A stretch of DNA of 64,000 nucleotides from Firmicutes bacterium AM41-11. Lineage in GTDB: Bacteria > Bacillota_I > Bacilli_A > Erysipelotrichales > Erysipelotrichaceae. The notes under the pieces were generated by a model that saw only the letters and a list, made by a program, of their open reading frames with translations, was not told where the DNA came from and made no database searches. Shown here piece after piece: positions 14,761 through 23,203 of this stretch (positions within the stretch are counted from its first letter, which is position 1; every line of letters begins with the position of its first letter). The stretch spans positions 1-64,000 of the forward strand of contig QUIQ01000006.1 of the NCBI GenBank assembly GCA_003480165.1, in the 5' to 3' direction. The position numbers and the translations under genes were made by a program.

Positions 14761-17166
14761 ATGAATAGTTTTGGATCAGAAGCGTTATTTATTGAGCATT
14801 ATAAAGAAACTGCTTCCGATATGTTTGGGAAAAACTTTGAAGAATTATCTGAAGTTGAGCGGTACCTTGCATTGGGAAGTTTGATTCGTGAGTATGCAAA
14901 TAGTAATTGGAAAGAAACAAAAAATGCCATTAAGAAGAATAAGACAAAACAATTGTATTATTTCTCTATGGAATTTTTGATGGGCCGTTTAATGACAAGT
15001 AACCTTATGAACTTAGGTATCTATGATACGGTTAAAGGTGGCTTGGCTAAACTTGGCATGGATATTAATAGTTTAGAAGAAATGGAAAGCGATGCAGGAT
15101 TAGGAAACGGTGGTTTAGGTCGTTTGGCTGCTTGTTTCATGGATTCTTTGGCTTCATTGGATTTAGCTGGCCATGGAAACTGTATTCGTTATCGTTATGG
15201 TTTATTTAAACAAAAAATTGAAAATAATCAACAAGTAGAAATGCCAGATTGCTGGTTAAAATATGGAAACATTTGGGAAGTATGGAAACCTCATCATGCG
15301 GTAAACGTTAAATTTGGTGGATACGTTGATGGATATGTAAACGAAAAAGGTAAATTTGTTACCTATCATCACCCAGATTTTGTTGTACGTGCGGTTCCAT
15401 ATGATGAACCAATTATTGGTTACCATACAAAAACTGTAAATACGTTGAGTTTATGGGATGCAGAAGTGGATGAAAATGCTACACCAGCTTCCAATTTAAC
15501 GAAATATTTGGAAGATGTTACCGCATTAACTGCTAATGTATATCCAGATGATTCAACGATTGAAGGAAAAGAATTGCGTTTAAAACAAGAATATTTCTTC
15601 GTTAGTGCAGGTATTGCACGGATTATTGAAAGTCATTTACGTGTATATCCTTCTTTGGATAATTTAGCTGAAAAAGTTGCTATTCAATTAAATGATACAC
15701 ACCCTGTTCTTGTTATTCCTGAATTGATGCGTGTCTTATTAGATGATTACGATTATGAATGGGATCAAGCATGGCAAATTGTCAAGGGTACAGTTGCTTA
15801 TACAAACCATACAGTTATGGCTGAAGCACTTGAAAAATGGCCACAAGATATGGTGCAAAAATTGTTACCAAGAGTTTACATGATCATTGAAGAAATTGAT
15901 CGTCGTTGGAAATTTGAAGTAGACCATAAAGGTTTATGTGCAATTTATCCAAATGTTGCGATTATTCGTGAAGGCCAAGTACATATGGCTCACCTAGCTA
16001 TTGTTGGAAGTCACAGCGTAAATGGAGTTGCTGCATTACACTCAAAGATCTTAGTGGATGATGTATTCAAAGATTTCGCAACCATTTACCCAGATTTATT
16101 CAATAATAAAACCAATGGTATTACACACCGTCGCTGGTTGTTGTATTCCAACCCACAATTAACGCAATTATTGGAAGAAACAATTGGGGATGAATTTAAA
16201 ACCAATCCAGAAAAATTAGAAGATTTGATGCAATATGTAGATGATCCAATTCTTCAAGAAAAATTCATGAAGGTAAAATTGGAACGTAAGAAGATCTTAG
16301 CAGATTATGTTAAGAAAACTTGTGGTGTTGAAGTAAATGTAAATTCTATCTTTGACTGCCAGGCAAAACGTCTTCATGCCTATAAACGTCAATTGTTAAA
16401 TATTTTTGCCGTTATGGATACATATATGCGAATGAAGAGTGATCCAAACTATCGTATTTATCCTAGAACATTCTTCTTCTCTGCAAAGGCTGCACCGGCT
16501 TACTATGAAGCAAAAGAAATTATTAAATTGATCAATATGGTTGCAGAACGTGTAAACAATGATCCAGAAACAAATGAATACTTAAAAGTTGTATTCATTC
16601 CAAACTATTCTGTTTCTGTTGCTGAATTATTGATGAATGCTGCTGATGTCAGTGAACAAATTTCTACTGCTGGTAAAGAAGCAAGTGGTACAGGTAACAT
16701 GAAGTACATGATGAATGGTGCTATTACACTTGGAACCCTTGATGGGGCAAATGTGGAAATCGTTGGTCAAGTTGGTGAAGAAAATGCGGAAATCTTCGGT
16801 TTACATGTAGAGGATATCAACCACTTGAAACATGAACGTTCTTATAATTCTTGGGATTACTACAATACACATGAAAATGTTCATCGTGTTATTGACTCTT
16901 TACGTAATGGTTATTGGTCAAGTGATCCAAATGAATTCCGTTTAATTTATAATGATATTTTGACGCAAAATGATGAATTCTTCGTCTTAGCTGATTTCAA
17001 TGCATATGTAAATGCACAAGAAAATGTAGAAGCACGTTATCGTGATTCACAACGCTGGGCACGTACGATGTTAATTAACATCGCAAAATCTGGTTACTTC
17101 TCAAGTGATCGTACAATTCGTCAATATGCTGAAGAAATTTGGGATTTAAAACCTATCCAATATTAA
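14761..17166 (+). CDS. glgP: Glycogen/alpha-glucan phosphorylase
   Basis: This PLP-dependent enzyme releases glucose 1-phosphate from glycogen or maltodextrin. The 801-residue length is normal for the family. Visible motifs include AGLGNGGLGRLAACFMDS near residue 100, QLNDTHPVL, TNHTVMAEALEKW, and the PLP-lysine region SGTGNMKYMMNGAITLGT near residue 640. The ATG at 14761 follows GGAGG at 14748-14752. No other glycogen gene is adjacent, and the gene is monocistronic with its own promoter and terminator. Whether the natural substrate is glycogen or maltodextrin is undecided. Confidence 0.95.
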   Translation: MNSFGSEALFIEHYKETASDMFGKNFEELSEVERYLALGSLIREYANSNWKETKNAIKKNKTKQLYYFSMEFLMGRLMTSNLMNLGIYDTVKGGLAKLGMDINSLEEMESDAGLGNGGLGRLAACFMDSLASLDLAGHGNCIRYRYGLFKQKIENNQQVEMPDCWLKYGNIWEVWKPHHAVNVKFGGYVDGYVNEKGKFVTYHHPDFVVRAVPYDEPIIGYHTKTVNTLSLWDAEVDENATPASNLTKYLEDVTALTANVYPDDSTIEGKELRLKQEYFFVSAGIARIIESHLRVYPSLDNLAEKVAIQLNDTHPVLVIPELMRVLLDDYDYEWDQAWQIVKGTVAYTNHTVMAEALEKWPQDMVQKLLPRVYMIIEEIDRRWKFEVDHKGLCAIYPNVAIIREGQVHMAHLAIVGSHSVNGVAALHSKILVDDVFKDFATIYPDLFNNKTNGITHRRWLLYSNPQLTQLLEETIGDEFKTNPEKLEDLMQYVDDPILQEKFMKVKLERKKILADYVKKTCGVEVNVNSIFDCQAKRLHAYKRQLLNIFAVMDTYMRMKSDPNYRIYPRTFFFSAKAAPAYYEAKEIIKLINMVAERVNNDPETNEYLKVVFIPNYSVSVAELLMNAADVSEQISTAGKEASGTGNMKYMMNGAITLGTLDGANVEIVGQVGEENAEIFGLHVEDINHLKHERSYNSWDYYNTHENVHRVIDSLRNGYWSSDPNEFRLIYNDILTQNDEFFVLADFNAYVNAQENVEARYRDSQRWARTMLINIAKSGYFSSDRTIRQYAEEIWDLKPIQY

Positions 17167-17168
17167 TC

Positions 17169-17206
17169 AAACACGAGCCGTCATTCTTGACGGCTTTGTT
17201 GTGTTT
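17169..17206 (+). terminator. Terminator of glgP
   Basis: AGCCGTCA (17176-17183), loop TTCT, TGACGGCT (17188-17195). Flanking AACAC and GTGTT extend the pairing. Confidence 0.85.
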
Positions 17207-17227
17207 TGCAGGGAAATAGAGTAGAAT
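17199..17227 (+). promoter_or_regulatory. Promoter of the surface-protein gene
   Basis: TTGTGT (17199-17204), 17 bases and TAGAAT (17222-17227), overlapping the end of the glgP terminator. The ribosome binding site GGAGG is at 17246-17250. Confidence 0.6.
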
Positions 17228-17256
17228 ATTTTAGTGATGAAGAATGGAGGTAGTCC

Positions 17257-18861
17257 ATGAAAAATTTACTAAAAAAAGCCATGGTTTCAGTTGTGATTTC
17301 AAGTACATTTGTAGCTCCGATGACAATGAATATTTGTGCTGACGAAGTACAAACGCAAATTACAACAGCTAATGATTTTGTAAATATCTTATTAAGTGTT
17401 CAATCGATTGAGAACGGACAAACCAAATATGTTCCGTTTAAAGTGGTCGATGATGGAAATTATACAGCAATTGTAAACAGTGAATCGGTTTATCAAACTT
17501 TGACCAAAGAAGGAAAAGATGCCGAGATGATCAAGAACATTGATGCTCTTGTGATGGCTAATACGGGAAAGAGTTATCAGACTTTCTTAGCGGAGGCCAA
17601 AGCGAAACAACAAGCTGTTTTAGATGCGCAAAAGGCTCAAGAAGAGGCGCAAAAAGCTCAAGAAGAGGCGCAAAAGGCACAAGAACAAGCACATCAACAG
17701 GCTCAGGCTCAACAGCAAGCACAACAACAAGCGCAAGCTCAACAACAAGCTCAGGCACAACAACAGGCTCAAGTGCAACAACAAGCTCAAGCCCAACAAC
17801 AGCCGCAACAAACGAAGACAGAAACTACTAATACGCAAGATGTGCAACAACCTGCAAAAGAACAGACAACACAAACACCAAGCACATCAGAACAAGAGCA
17901 ACAACCTGCAAAAGAACAACCAAGCAAAGAAGAACAACCGGTGCAAGAAAAGAAAGAAATACCAGTTGTTAATCAAGAGACACAAGTCTTTACACAATCC
18001 GTGAATGGTATTAGCGTAAGTGTATTTGCCCCAGCAGGAGCTTTTGAACAAGGTGTGGAAATGCGTGTAGTCCCAGTAGGTAGTCAAGATGCAATGGAAG
18101 ATGCCCAAACCGTTCTTGGTAAAAATGTGGATCAAGCATTAAGCGTTGATATTTCTTTCTGGAAAGATGGCGTTGAAGTTGAACCTAGTCAAGCTGTAAC
18201 GGTTCAATTATCTTCTGATGCTTTCGCAAAAGGCGAAGAAATTACTGTTATCCACGATGGTGGACAAGGTAAGGTCAATGCCGTTGCAACCACAACAAGC
18301 AATAATGTAACGATTTCTACTGCTTCTTTTTCACCATATACACTAGCTACAGTGAAAAAGATTGATACAGATGTTCTTGTATCAAGTCAGGCAGCAAGCC
18401 GTTTGGCAAAAGAAAGTGTAGATACAGCAAGTTCAACGGAACAAACGCCTTCCCAAAATGAAACAACAGATAGTACGACAGAGAATACTTCATCAAATGA
18501 TGACACAACTTCGTCAAATAAAAATACTGTAGATACAACGGCTTTATCTTTTATTCAAACGTATTTAACAAGTCCTACGGGTGTGATTTATTCACAAGCT
18601 AATGACTTAAATGCACAAAATATTTTGAATTCTAAGAGTGCTTGGGATGATTTGAGTAAAGAAGATAAGATTTCAGTAAATGGTACGTTAAACAGTAAAG
18701 TAAGAAAGACTTACAACAAGCTTTATATTGAAGCGCAAAACGTCAATGAAACATCTGGTTCGGTCCATACCGGAGCAAGTACTTCACTAGTTTCTTATAC
18801 GGTTATGATTGGTACTTCGGTATTGGGAATCATTTCGGTTCTAAAGAAAAAGGAAGATTAA
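17257..18861 (+). CDS. Secreted, Gln/Ala-rich putative surface protein
   Basis: This 534-residue exported protein has a signal peptide (about residues 1-28, ending NICA before DEV) and an N-terminal globular part. A low-complexity region (about 108-188) of Ala-Gln repeats (units such as AQKAQEE and QQQAQAQ) follows. Next come a Lys/Gln/Glu/Pro-rich stretch and an Ig-like region with VSVFAPAGAFEQGVEMRV (about 250-370), a style common in gut Bacillota surface proteins. A Ser/Thr/Asn linker precedes a C-terminal membrane span and KKKED tail. The sequence before that span is VHTGAST, which resembles but does not match an LPxTG sortase motif. Function is unknown; attachment or adhesion is inference. 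Confidence 0.7.
   Translation: MKNLLKKAMVSVVISSTFVAPMTMNICADEVQTQITTANDFVNILLSVQSIENGQTKYVPFKVVDDGNYTAIVNSESVYQTLTKEGKDAEMIKNIDALVMANTGKSYQTFLAEAKAKQQAVLDAQKAQEEAQKAQEEAQKAQEQAHQQAQAQQQAQQQAQAQQQAQAQQQAQVQQQAQAQQQPQQTKTETTNTQDVQQPAKEQTTQTPSTSEQEQQPAKEQPSKEEQPVQEKKEIPVVNQETQVFTQSVNGISVSVFAPAGAFEQGVEMRVVPVGSQDAMEDAQTVLGKNVDQALSVDISFWKDGVEVEPSQAVTVQLSSDAFAKGEEITVIHDGGQGKVNAVATTTSNNVTISTASFSPYTLATVKKIDTDVLVSSQAASRLAKESVDTASSTEQTPSQNETTDSTTENTSSNDDTTSSNKNTVDTTALSFIQTYLTSPTGVIYSQANDLNAQNILNSKSAWDDLSKEDKISVNGTLNSKVRKTYNKLYIEAQNVNETSGSVHTGASTSLVSYTVMIGTSVLGIISVLKKKED
17581..17820 (+). repeat. Gln/Ala codon repeat region
   Basis: Imperfect tandem repeats built from CAA/CAG and GCN codons, with periods of about 12-24 bases, encode the Ala-Gln repeats of the surface protein. 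Such tracts tend to vary in length between strains by slippage or recombination. The other frames stay open across it only because of this composition. Confidence 0.85.
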
Positions 18862-18865
18862 TGAG

Positions 18866-18892
18866 GTTCTCGATTTTATCGAGAACTTTTTT
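18866..18892 (+). terminator. Terminator of the surface-protein gene
   Basis: GTTCTCGA (18866-18873), loop TTTTA, TCGAGAAC (18879-18886), then TTTTTT. Confidence 0.92.
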
Positions 18893-18954
18893 GTGTAGAC
18901 TTTTTTTTGCCCCTATTTTTTTGTATAATAGCTGCAGAAAGGTTAGTAGTTTAG

Positions 18955-20607
18955 ATGGAAATTAGGAAGATTGATTTAAGTGAGTTTGCCCATGCTGTTT
19001 TTGCCGAAAAATCGAAAAAATATAAGCGGCAAGGATATCATCAAGCTCGTTTTTTAAAGAAGAATATAAAAGATTACGGAACACATCTTTATGCCTTTTT
19101 GATTGATATTAATGTGAGCCTGTTACCTGTATATATTTGGGTTATAGAATTTTTATTGATTCTATGTGGTTTGATACCACCAAATTGTTTTGATTTGTTG
19201 TTTTATATCATGTTTGCCTTGCTCTTTGTGATGAGCGTTTTAGTCTTAGGCGTTTTCACAGCGTATACCTATGGGCAGAGCTTTGGTGGCTATGTCACAG
19301 ATCTAAAACTAGTCCGTATGGATAAAAAAGAAGCCAGTGGATTGGTATTGATTTTCCGTCAAGCTTTAGGCTTTGGGGTACCACTTATGGTGTTAGGGTA
19401 TTTCTTCCAAGTATTTGGTATGTTAGCTTGGTGGTTGATTAACGGTATTTGTGTACTTGTTACACCATACCAACAAACCTTAGTCGATTTACTTTTTAAA
19501 ACAAGATTGGTTCATCAACCAGATTATGACAATTTGGATGCCGGAGAAGTGGTAGAAGAGGTTGTACCAAAACCTTCTCTTAAAAATAAGATGGAACAAT
19601 TAACGAAAAAGGAAAAACCAGTAAAGAAAAAAGAAAAACCAGTGGTTGCAGCTAAGCCAGCCATAGAGAAGCCATCAGTTGAAAAAGTGGAAACATTAGA
19701 TGATTTAATGCCAATTGATTTGCACTTGCGTTCGAATTATAGTGACGACGGCTATTACGATGTCGAAGACCTATTTAAACAAGCCAAGGAAAATCATATG
19801 GAAACGATTTCGATTACGGATCATAACTGTGCCAGAGCGAATGCGGTTGCGCAACGCTTTGCCCCTTTATATGATATTCACTATATCCCTGGGGTTGAAA
19901 TTGATGCCCAATTCGAATCAAAACGCGTTCGTTTACTTGGTTATTATATTGATTGGAACAATCCAGTATTTGATGAATACGAACGTTTGTCTTTACAAAG
20001 AGAAAAGGAACTTTCTCTAGAACGGGTAAAGAAATTCGAAGAATACTGTGGCATTCATATTGATGTTGATTCATTGATGCCTAATTCGCGTTTCCAAACG
20101 ATTACTGTATTTGATATCACAAATATGGTATTCCACAACAAGCGTGTTCGAGAATTATCCTTTGTGAAGAAGTATCTAGAAAACAGCTCTAGTGAAAAAC
20201 AAGCACGTAAGAAATTTATTCGTGATGTCTTTGGCAAAGGCGGACCTTGTTTTGTACAAGCCCAATATCCAGAATTAAAAGATGTGCTTCAAGCTATTCA
20301 CGATGCCGATGGAATTGCCATTTTATCAAGTTGGAATATGGATATGATTCCGGATGAAGATATTGAAAAAATGATGAATTTAGGCATTGATGGAATTGAA
20401 TGTTTCTCACCAAGAGTTCATGATTCAACCATGGCTGCATTATTAAAACTTGCTACTAAACATCATGCCTTTGTGACTTGTGGTTCAGATTATCACGGAC
20501 CAAAACGTCCGCGTTTCAAAATGGGTAAATGTTACTGTCCAGAAAAAGCTTTGCCTTTGGTTCGGATTATGACAAAAGCTTTGGATACGGATGATCAACA
20601 AGAATAG
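18955..20607 (+). CDS. RDD membrane domain fused to a PHP phosphoesterase-like domain
   Basis: This 550-residue fusion has an N-terminal RDD-type membrane domain (about 40-185, with DINVSLLPVY and FGGYVTDLKLVRMD), a Lys/Pro-rich cytoplasmic linker (about 200-250) and a C-terminal PHP domain (about 253-545). PHP motifs seen are DLHLRSNYSDDG (255-266), ITDHN (287-291), GVEID (313-317) and GSDYHG (510-515). The second His of the usual HxH is Arg259, and the usual AHP motif reads SSW (458-460), so at least two metal ligands are replaced. RDD proteins are often transporters or channels of unclear substrate, and PHP domains are phosphoesterases or nucleases. TATAAT at 18924-18929 is the likely -10. 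I cannot assign a reaction. Confidence 0.75.
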   Translation: MEIRKIDLSEFAHAVFAEKSKKYKRQGYHQARFLKKNIKDYGTHLYAFLIDINVSLLPVYIWVIEFLLILCGLIPPNCFDLLFYIMFALLFVMSVLVLGVFTAYTYGQSFGGYVTDLKLVRMDKKEASGLVLIFRQALGFGVPLMVLGYFFQVFGMLAWWLINGICVLVTPYQQTLVDLLFKTRLVHQPDYDNLDAGEVVEEVVPKPSLKNKMEQLTKKEKPVKKKEKPVVAAKPAIEKPSVEKVETLDDLMPIDLHLRSNYSDDGYYDVEDLFKQAKENHMETISITDHNCARANAVAQRFAPLYDIHYIPGVEIDAQFESKRVRLLGYYIDWNNPVFDEYERLSLQREKELSLERVKKFEEYCGIHIDVDSLMPNSRFQTITVFDITNMVFHNKRVRELSFVKKYLENSSSEKQARKKFIRDVFGKGGPCFVQAQYPELKDVLQAIHDADGIAILSSWNMDMIPDEDIEKMMNLGIDGIECFSPRVHDSTMAALLKLATKHHAFVTCGSDYHGPKRPRFKMGKCYCPEKALPLVRIMTKALDTDDQQE

Positions 20608-20608
20608 A

Positions 20609-20637
20609 TTGAGTTGTTTTACAATTTCACGTATAAT
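20609..20637 (+). promoter_or_regulatory. Promoter of the metG T-box transcript
   Basis: TTGAGT (20609-20614), 17 bases and TATAAT (20632-20637). Confidence 0.75.
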
Positions 20638-20643
20638 ACTACT

Positions 20644-20859
20644 GTTAAAAGCAAAGAAAAGAAGAGTACATATGGAACCATTTCATAGAGAGTTCTCATT
20701 GGGTGAAAGAGAACAAATGGAAAATATGGAAGATGGACTTGGAGCTTTCCTTTTGAATGATTAGAAAGGAACGTTTCCCGCGTTAAGGGTTTGAGGTGTA
20801 GAAATACACGAACTAAGGTGGTACCACGAGATTTCGTCCTTGGATGAAATCTCTTTTTT
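20644..20859 (+). promoter_or_regulatory. T-box riboswitch, probably Met-specific
   Basis: The conserved T-box sequence AAGGTGGTACCACG is at 20815-20828. A terminator follows directly (GAGATTTC at 20828-20835 pairs with GAAATCTC at 20846-20853, then TTTTTT). Upstream, GTTCTC and GAGAAC form the upper part of stem I at about 20691-20714, followed by several ATG triplets that fit a Met specifier. Uncharged tRNA-Met should stabilise the antiterminator and permit metG expression. The exact specifier position was not folded. Confidence 0.92.
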
Positions 20860-20875
20860 AATGGAGGAAGAGAAA

Positions 20876-22789
20876 ATGGAAAATAAAGGACCTTATTATT
20901 TGACTACGGCGATTGCCTATGCATCGGGACGTCCCCATATTGGAAATACGTATGAGATTATCCTTTCTGATGCGATTGCGCGTTTTAAAAGAAATGAAGG
21001 ATACGATGTGTATTTCCAAACTGGAACGGATGAACATGGTATAAAAATCGAAGAAAAAGCCCAAGAAGCAGGCATTACACCAAAAGAATTCGTCGATGAT
21101 GCCGCTAGTAAAATTCGTTCAAACTGGGATTTGATGAACACAAGTTACGATTATTTTGTTCGTACAACCGACAAAGAACATGAAGAAATCGTACAAAAAG
21201 TATTCAAACGTTTATATGATCAAGGCGATATCTATAAAGGCGAATATGAAGGATGGTATTGTACACCATGTGAATCTTTCTGGACCGAATCGCAATTAGT
21301 GGATGGATGTTGTCCAGATTGTGGTCGTAAAGTAACAAAAGCAAAAGAAGAAGCCTACTTCTTTAATATGAAAAAGTATGAAGGCCGTTTGATGAAATAC
21401 ATTGAAGAACATCCCGACTTCATTCAACCAGAATCACGTAAGAATGAAATGGTCAATAACTTCTTAAAACCAGGTCTACAAGATCTATGTGTTTCACGTA
21501 CATCTTTTACTTGGGGAATTCCGGTAGATTTTGATTCCAAACATGTAATCTATGTATGGATTGATGCGTTATTCAACTATATTACAACGCTAGGCTATGA
21601 TCCAACCAAAGAAGAGAGTGAACGCTTTAAAAAATTCTGGCCTGGAACACATATTATCGGAAAGGATATTTTACGTTTCCATACTATCTATTGGCCAATC
21701 TTCTTGATGGCTTTGGATTTACCATTGCCTAAGAAAGTCTTTGGACATCCATGGCTACTCATTGGGGATGGCAAGATGTCTAAATCTAAAGGAAATGTAA
21801 TTTATGCCGAAGACCTAGTCGATGCCTTTGGGGTAGATGCTGTTCGTTACTATTGTTTACATGAAATGCCATTTGCCCAAGATGGAACGATTACTTGGGA
21901 ATTGGTTATTGAAAGAATCAACAGTGATTTAGCGAATGTATTAGGTAACTTGGTTTCTCGTACGATTGCCATGTCAAATAAATACTTTGATGGCAAAGTA
22001 AGCAATCCACATGTAGAGGAAGATGTTGACCAGGAATTGAAGAGCTTAGCTGAAGCAACTTTAGAAAACGTCACAAAACAAATGGATTCTTTCCATGTCG
22101 GTGATGCCTTAGATGAAATCTTTGCCTTGTTGCGTCGTACTAATAAATATATTGATGAAACTGAACCATGGGTACTTGCCAAAGATGAAGCCAAAAAAGA
22201 TCGTTTAGCTACGGTTTTATATAACTTATTAGAAAGTATCCGTTTCAGTGCTGTGCTTTTGAATAGTTTCTTACCAGAGACCAGTGAGAAGATCTTAGAT
22301 GCGATTGGTACGGAAATGCGTGATTTTGATTCCTTAGATCACTTTGGACAATTGGAAGAAACCGAAGTCGTAAAGAAGATGAAACCATTGTTTGCCCGTA
22401 TTGATGCAGAAAAGTTCATGGAAGAAATGAATGCCAAAAAAGCGGAAGAAAAAGAACCTGGCTTACCAGAAATTGCCATTGATGATTTCGCAAAATGTGA
22501 ATTGAAGGTAGGAACCGTCGTTTCTTGTGAAAAGCATCCGAAAGCGGATCGTTTGTTGGTAGAACAAATTGATCTAGGTAGTGAAGTTCGTCAAATTGTT
22601 AGTGGAATTTCAAAATACTACAAGCCAGAGGAAATGGTTGGTAAACAAGTAGTCGTTATTACTAATTTAAAACCAAGAAAATTAAAAGGTGTTGAATCAA
22701 ATGGTATGATTCTATGTGCTATGGATGATTCAGAAGTATCGTTATTAACTGTCGATAAGAAAATGCCAAATGGCACAAAAATTCAATGA
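20876..22789 (+). CDS. metG: Methionyl-tRNA synthetase
   Basis: This enzyme charges tRNA-Met. The 637-residue protein has the class I signatures PHIGN (residues 20-24) and KMSKSKGN. It has the Cys-rich zinc-binding insertion (CTPCESFW and CCPDCG), an anticodon-binding helical domain, and a C-terminal tRNA-binding OB fold (about 535-637; FAKCELKVGTV, KHPKADRLLVEQIDLG). The ATG at 20876 follows GGAGGAAG (20863-20870). Reading frames that start further upstream would run into the T-box terminator. It is controlled by the T-box leader and overlaps the next small gene by 4 bases. Confidence 0.96.
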   Translation: MENKGPYYLTTAIAYASGRPHIGNTYEIILSDAIARFKRNEGYDVYFQTGTDEHGIKIEEKAQEAGITPKEFVDDAASKIRSNWDLMNTSYDYFVRTTDKEHEEIVQKVFKRLYDQGDIYKGEYEGWYCTPCESFWTESQLVDGCCPDCGRKVTKAKEEAYFFNMKKYEGRLMKYIEEHPDFIQPESRKNEMVNNFLKPGLQDLCVSRTSFTWGIPVDFDSKHVIYVWIDALFNYITTLGYDPTKEESERFKKFWPGTHIIGKDILRFHTIYWPIFLMALDLPLPKKVFGHPWLLIGDGKMSKSKGNVIYAEDLVDAFGVDAVRYYCLHEMPFAQDGTITWELVIERINSDLANVLGNLVSRTIAMSNKYFDGKVSNPHVEEDVDQELKSLAEATLENVTKQMDSFHVGDALDEIFALLRRTNKYIDETEPWVLAKDEAKKDRLATVLYNLLESIRFSAVLLNSFLPETSEKILDAIGTEMRDFDSLDHFGQLEETEVVKKMKPLFARIDAEKFMEEMNAKKAEEKEPGLPEIAIDDFAKCELKVGTVVSCEKHPKADRLLVEQIDLGSEVRQIVSGISKYYKPEEMVGKQVVVITNLKPRKLKGVESNGMILCAMDDSEVSLLTVDKKMPNGTKIQ

Positions 22790-22968
22790 GTCAAAAACAT
22801 AAAGCGTTGTACCAACAACTCCAGCTTGCCGGCTTAGGCATTGTGATTGCGATTGTTGGACTGATTAAACATCGTTTAGATATCGGTGCGATTGGAGCTG
22901 TATTTTGTTTATACGGAATCCTGCGGGCCTGGTTTATTTGGAAAATCGTTAAACAAGCAGAAGAATAA
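22786..22968 (+). CDS. Small two-span membrane protein
   Basis: This 60-residue protein has two hydrophobic stretches (about 13-30 and 34-52), a positively charged loop containing KHR and a charged tail. It starts in the ATGA overlap with the metG stop and is therefore translationally coupled. I do not recognise the family, and function is unknown. It lies before a strong terminator and completes the metG transcript. Confidence 0.65.
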   Translation: MSQKHKALYQQLQLAGLGIVIAIVGLIKHRLDIGAIGAVFCLYGILRAWFIWKIVKQAEE

Positions 22969-22986
22969 GTTCTGCTTGTTTTTTAG
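22952..22986 (+). terminator. Terminator of the metG transcript
   Basis: AACAAGCAGAA (22952-22962) pairs with TTCTGCTTGTT (22970-22980), followed by TTTT. The left arm is inside the coding end of the small membrane protein. Confidence 0.88.
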
Positions 22987-23008
22987 ATATTCTCAAAAAA
23001 ATGTCTAA

Positions 23009-23036
23009 TTGACTTAATTGAGAAAAATGTTAAATT
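23009..23036 (+). promoter_or_regulatory. Promoter of metK
   Basis: TTGACT (23009-23014), 16 bases and TAAATT (23031-23036), with TGT just before the -10 (extended -10). Transcription would start at about 23043, right at the 5' strand of the riboswitch. Confidence 0.6.
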
Positions 23037-23042
23037 ATATAT

Positions 23043-23180
23043 GCATTATCTAGAGATGGGGTAGAGGCCTAGCTCAAAGATCCCACACCAACCTGATTAG
23101 AAAACATAATTAAGGTGGTCCTACTAGAAAGGATAAGAAGTATAGTGAAAAACAGCATGCTTCTTATAGTGTGTTTTTTT
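23043..23180 (+). promoter_or_regulatory. SAM-type (S-box-like) riboswitch with terminator, variant
   Basis: The leader matches the S-box order. P1 is TTATC (23046-23050) with GATAA (23132-23136). AGAG follows, then a G-rich P2 left side pairing with CCCA near 23082. P3 is CCAACC with AAGGTGG (about 23088-23118), followed by a very short P4 (TCCT and AGGA). A terminator follows: ATAAGAAG (23133-23140) with CTTCTTAT (23160-23167) and TTTTTTT. Position directly before metK supports SAM sensing. The usual GGCAACC reads ACCAACC, P4 is tiny, and the terminator arm overlaps P1. I call the class with moderate confidence. Confidence 0.65.
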
Positions 23181-23203
23181 ATTTTATAAGGAGGAAAAGG
23201 AAG

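Noticed and set aside
17620..18004. Long open frames on both strands over the Gln/Ala repeat region
   Set aside because: Low-complexity CAA/GCN repeats keep other frames open; the products are unnatural Lys/Asn- or Leu-rich strings, and the + strand surface protein explains the DNA.
20672..20764. 30-codon open frame inside the metG T-box leader
   Set aside because: It lies in stem I and linker sequence of the T-box, has no clear ribosome binding site, and its ATG-rich composition is explained by the Met specifier region.
23043..23140. T-box leader for metK
   Set aside because: AAGGTGGTCC resembles a T-box core, but there is no stem I with specifier (the transcript starts only about 70 bases upstream). 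The P1-P2-P3 order fits an S-box better.
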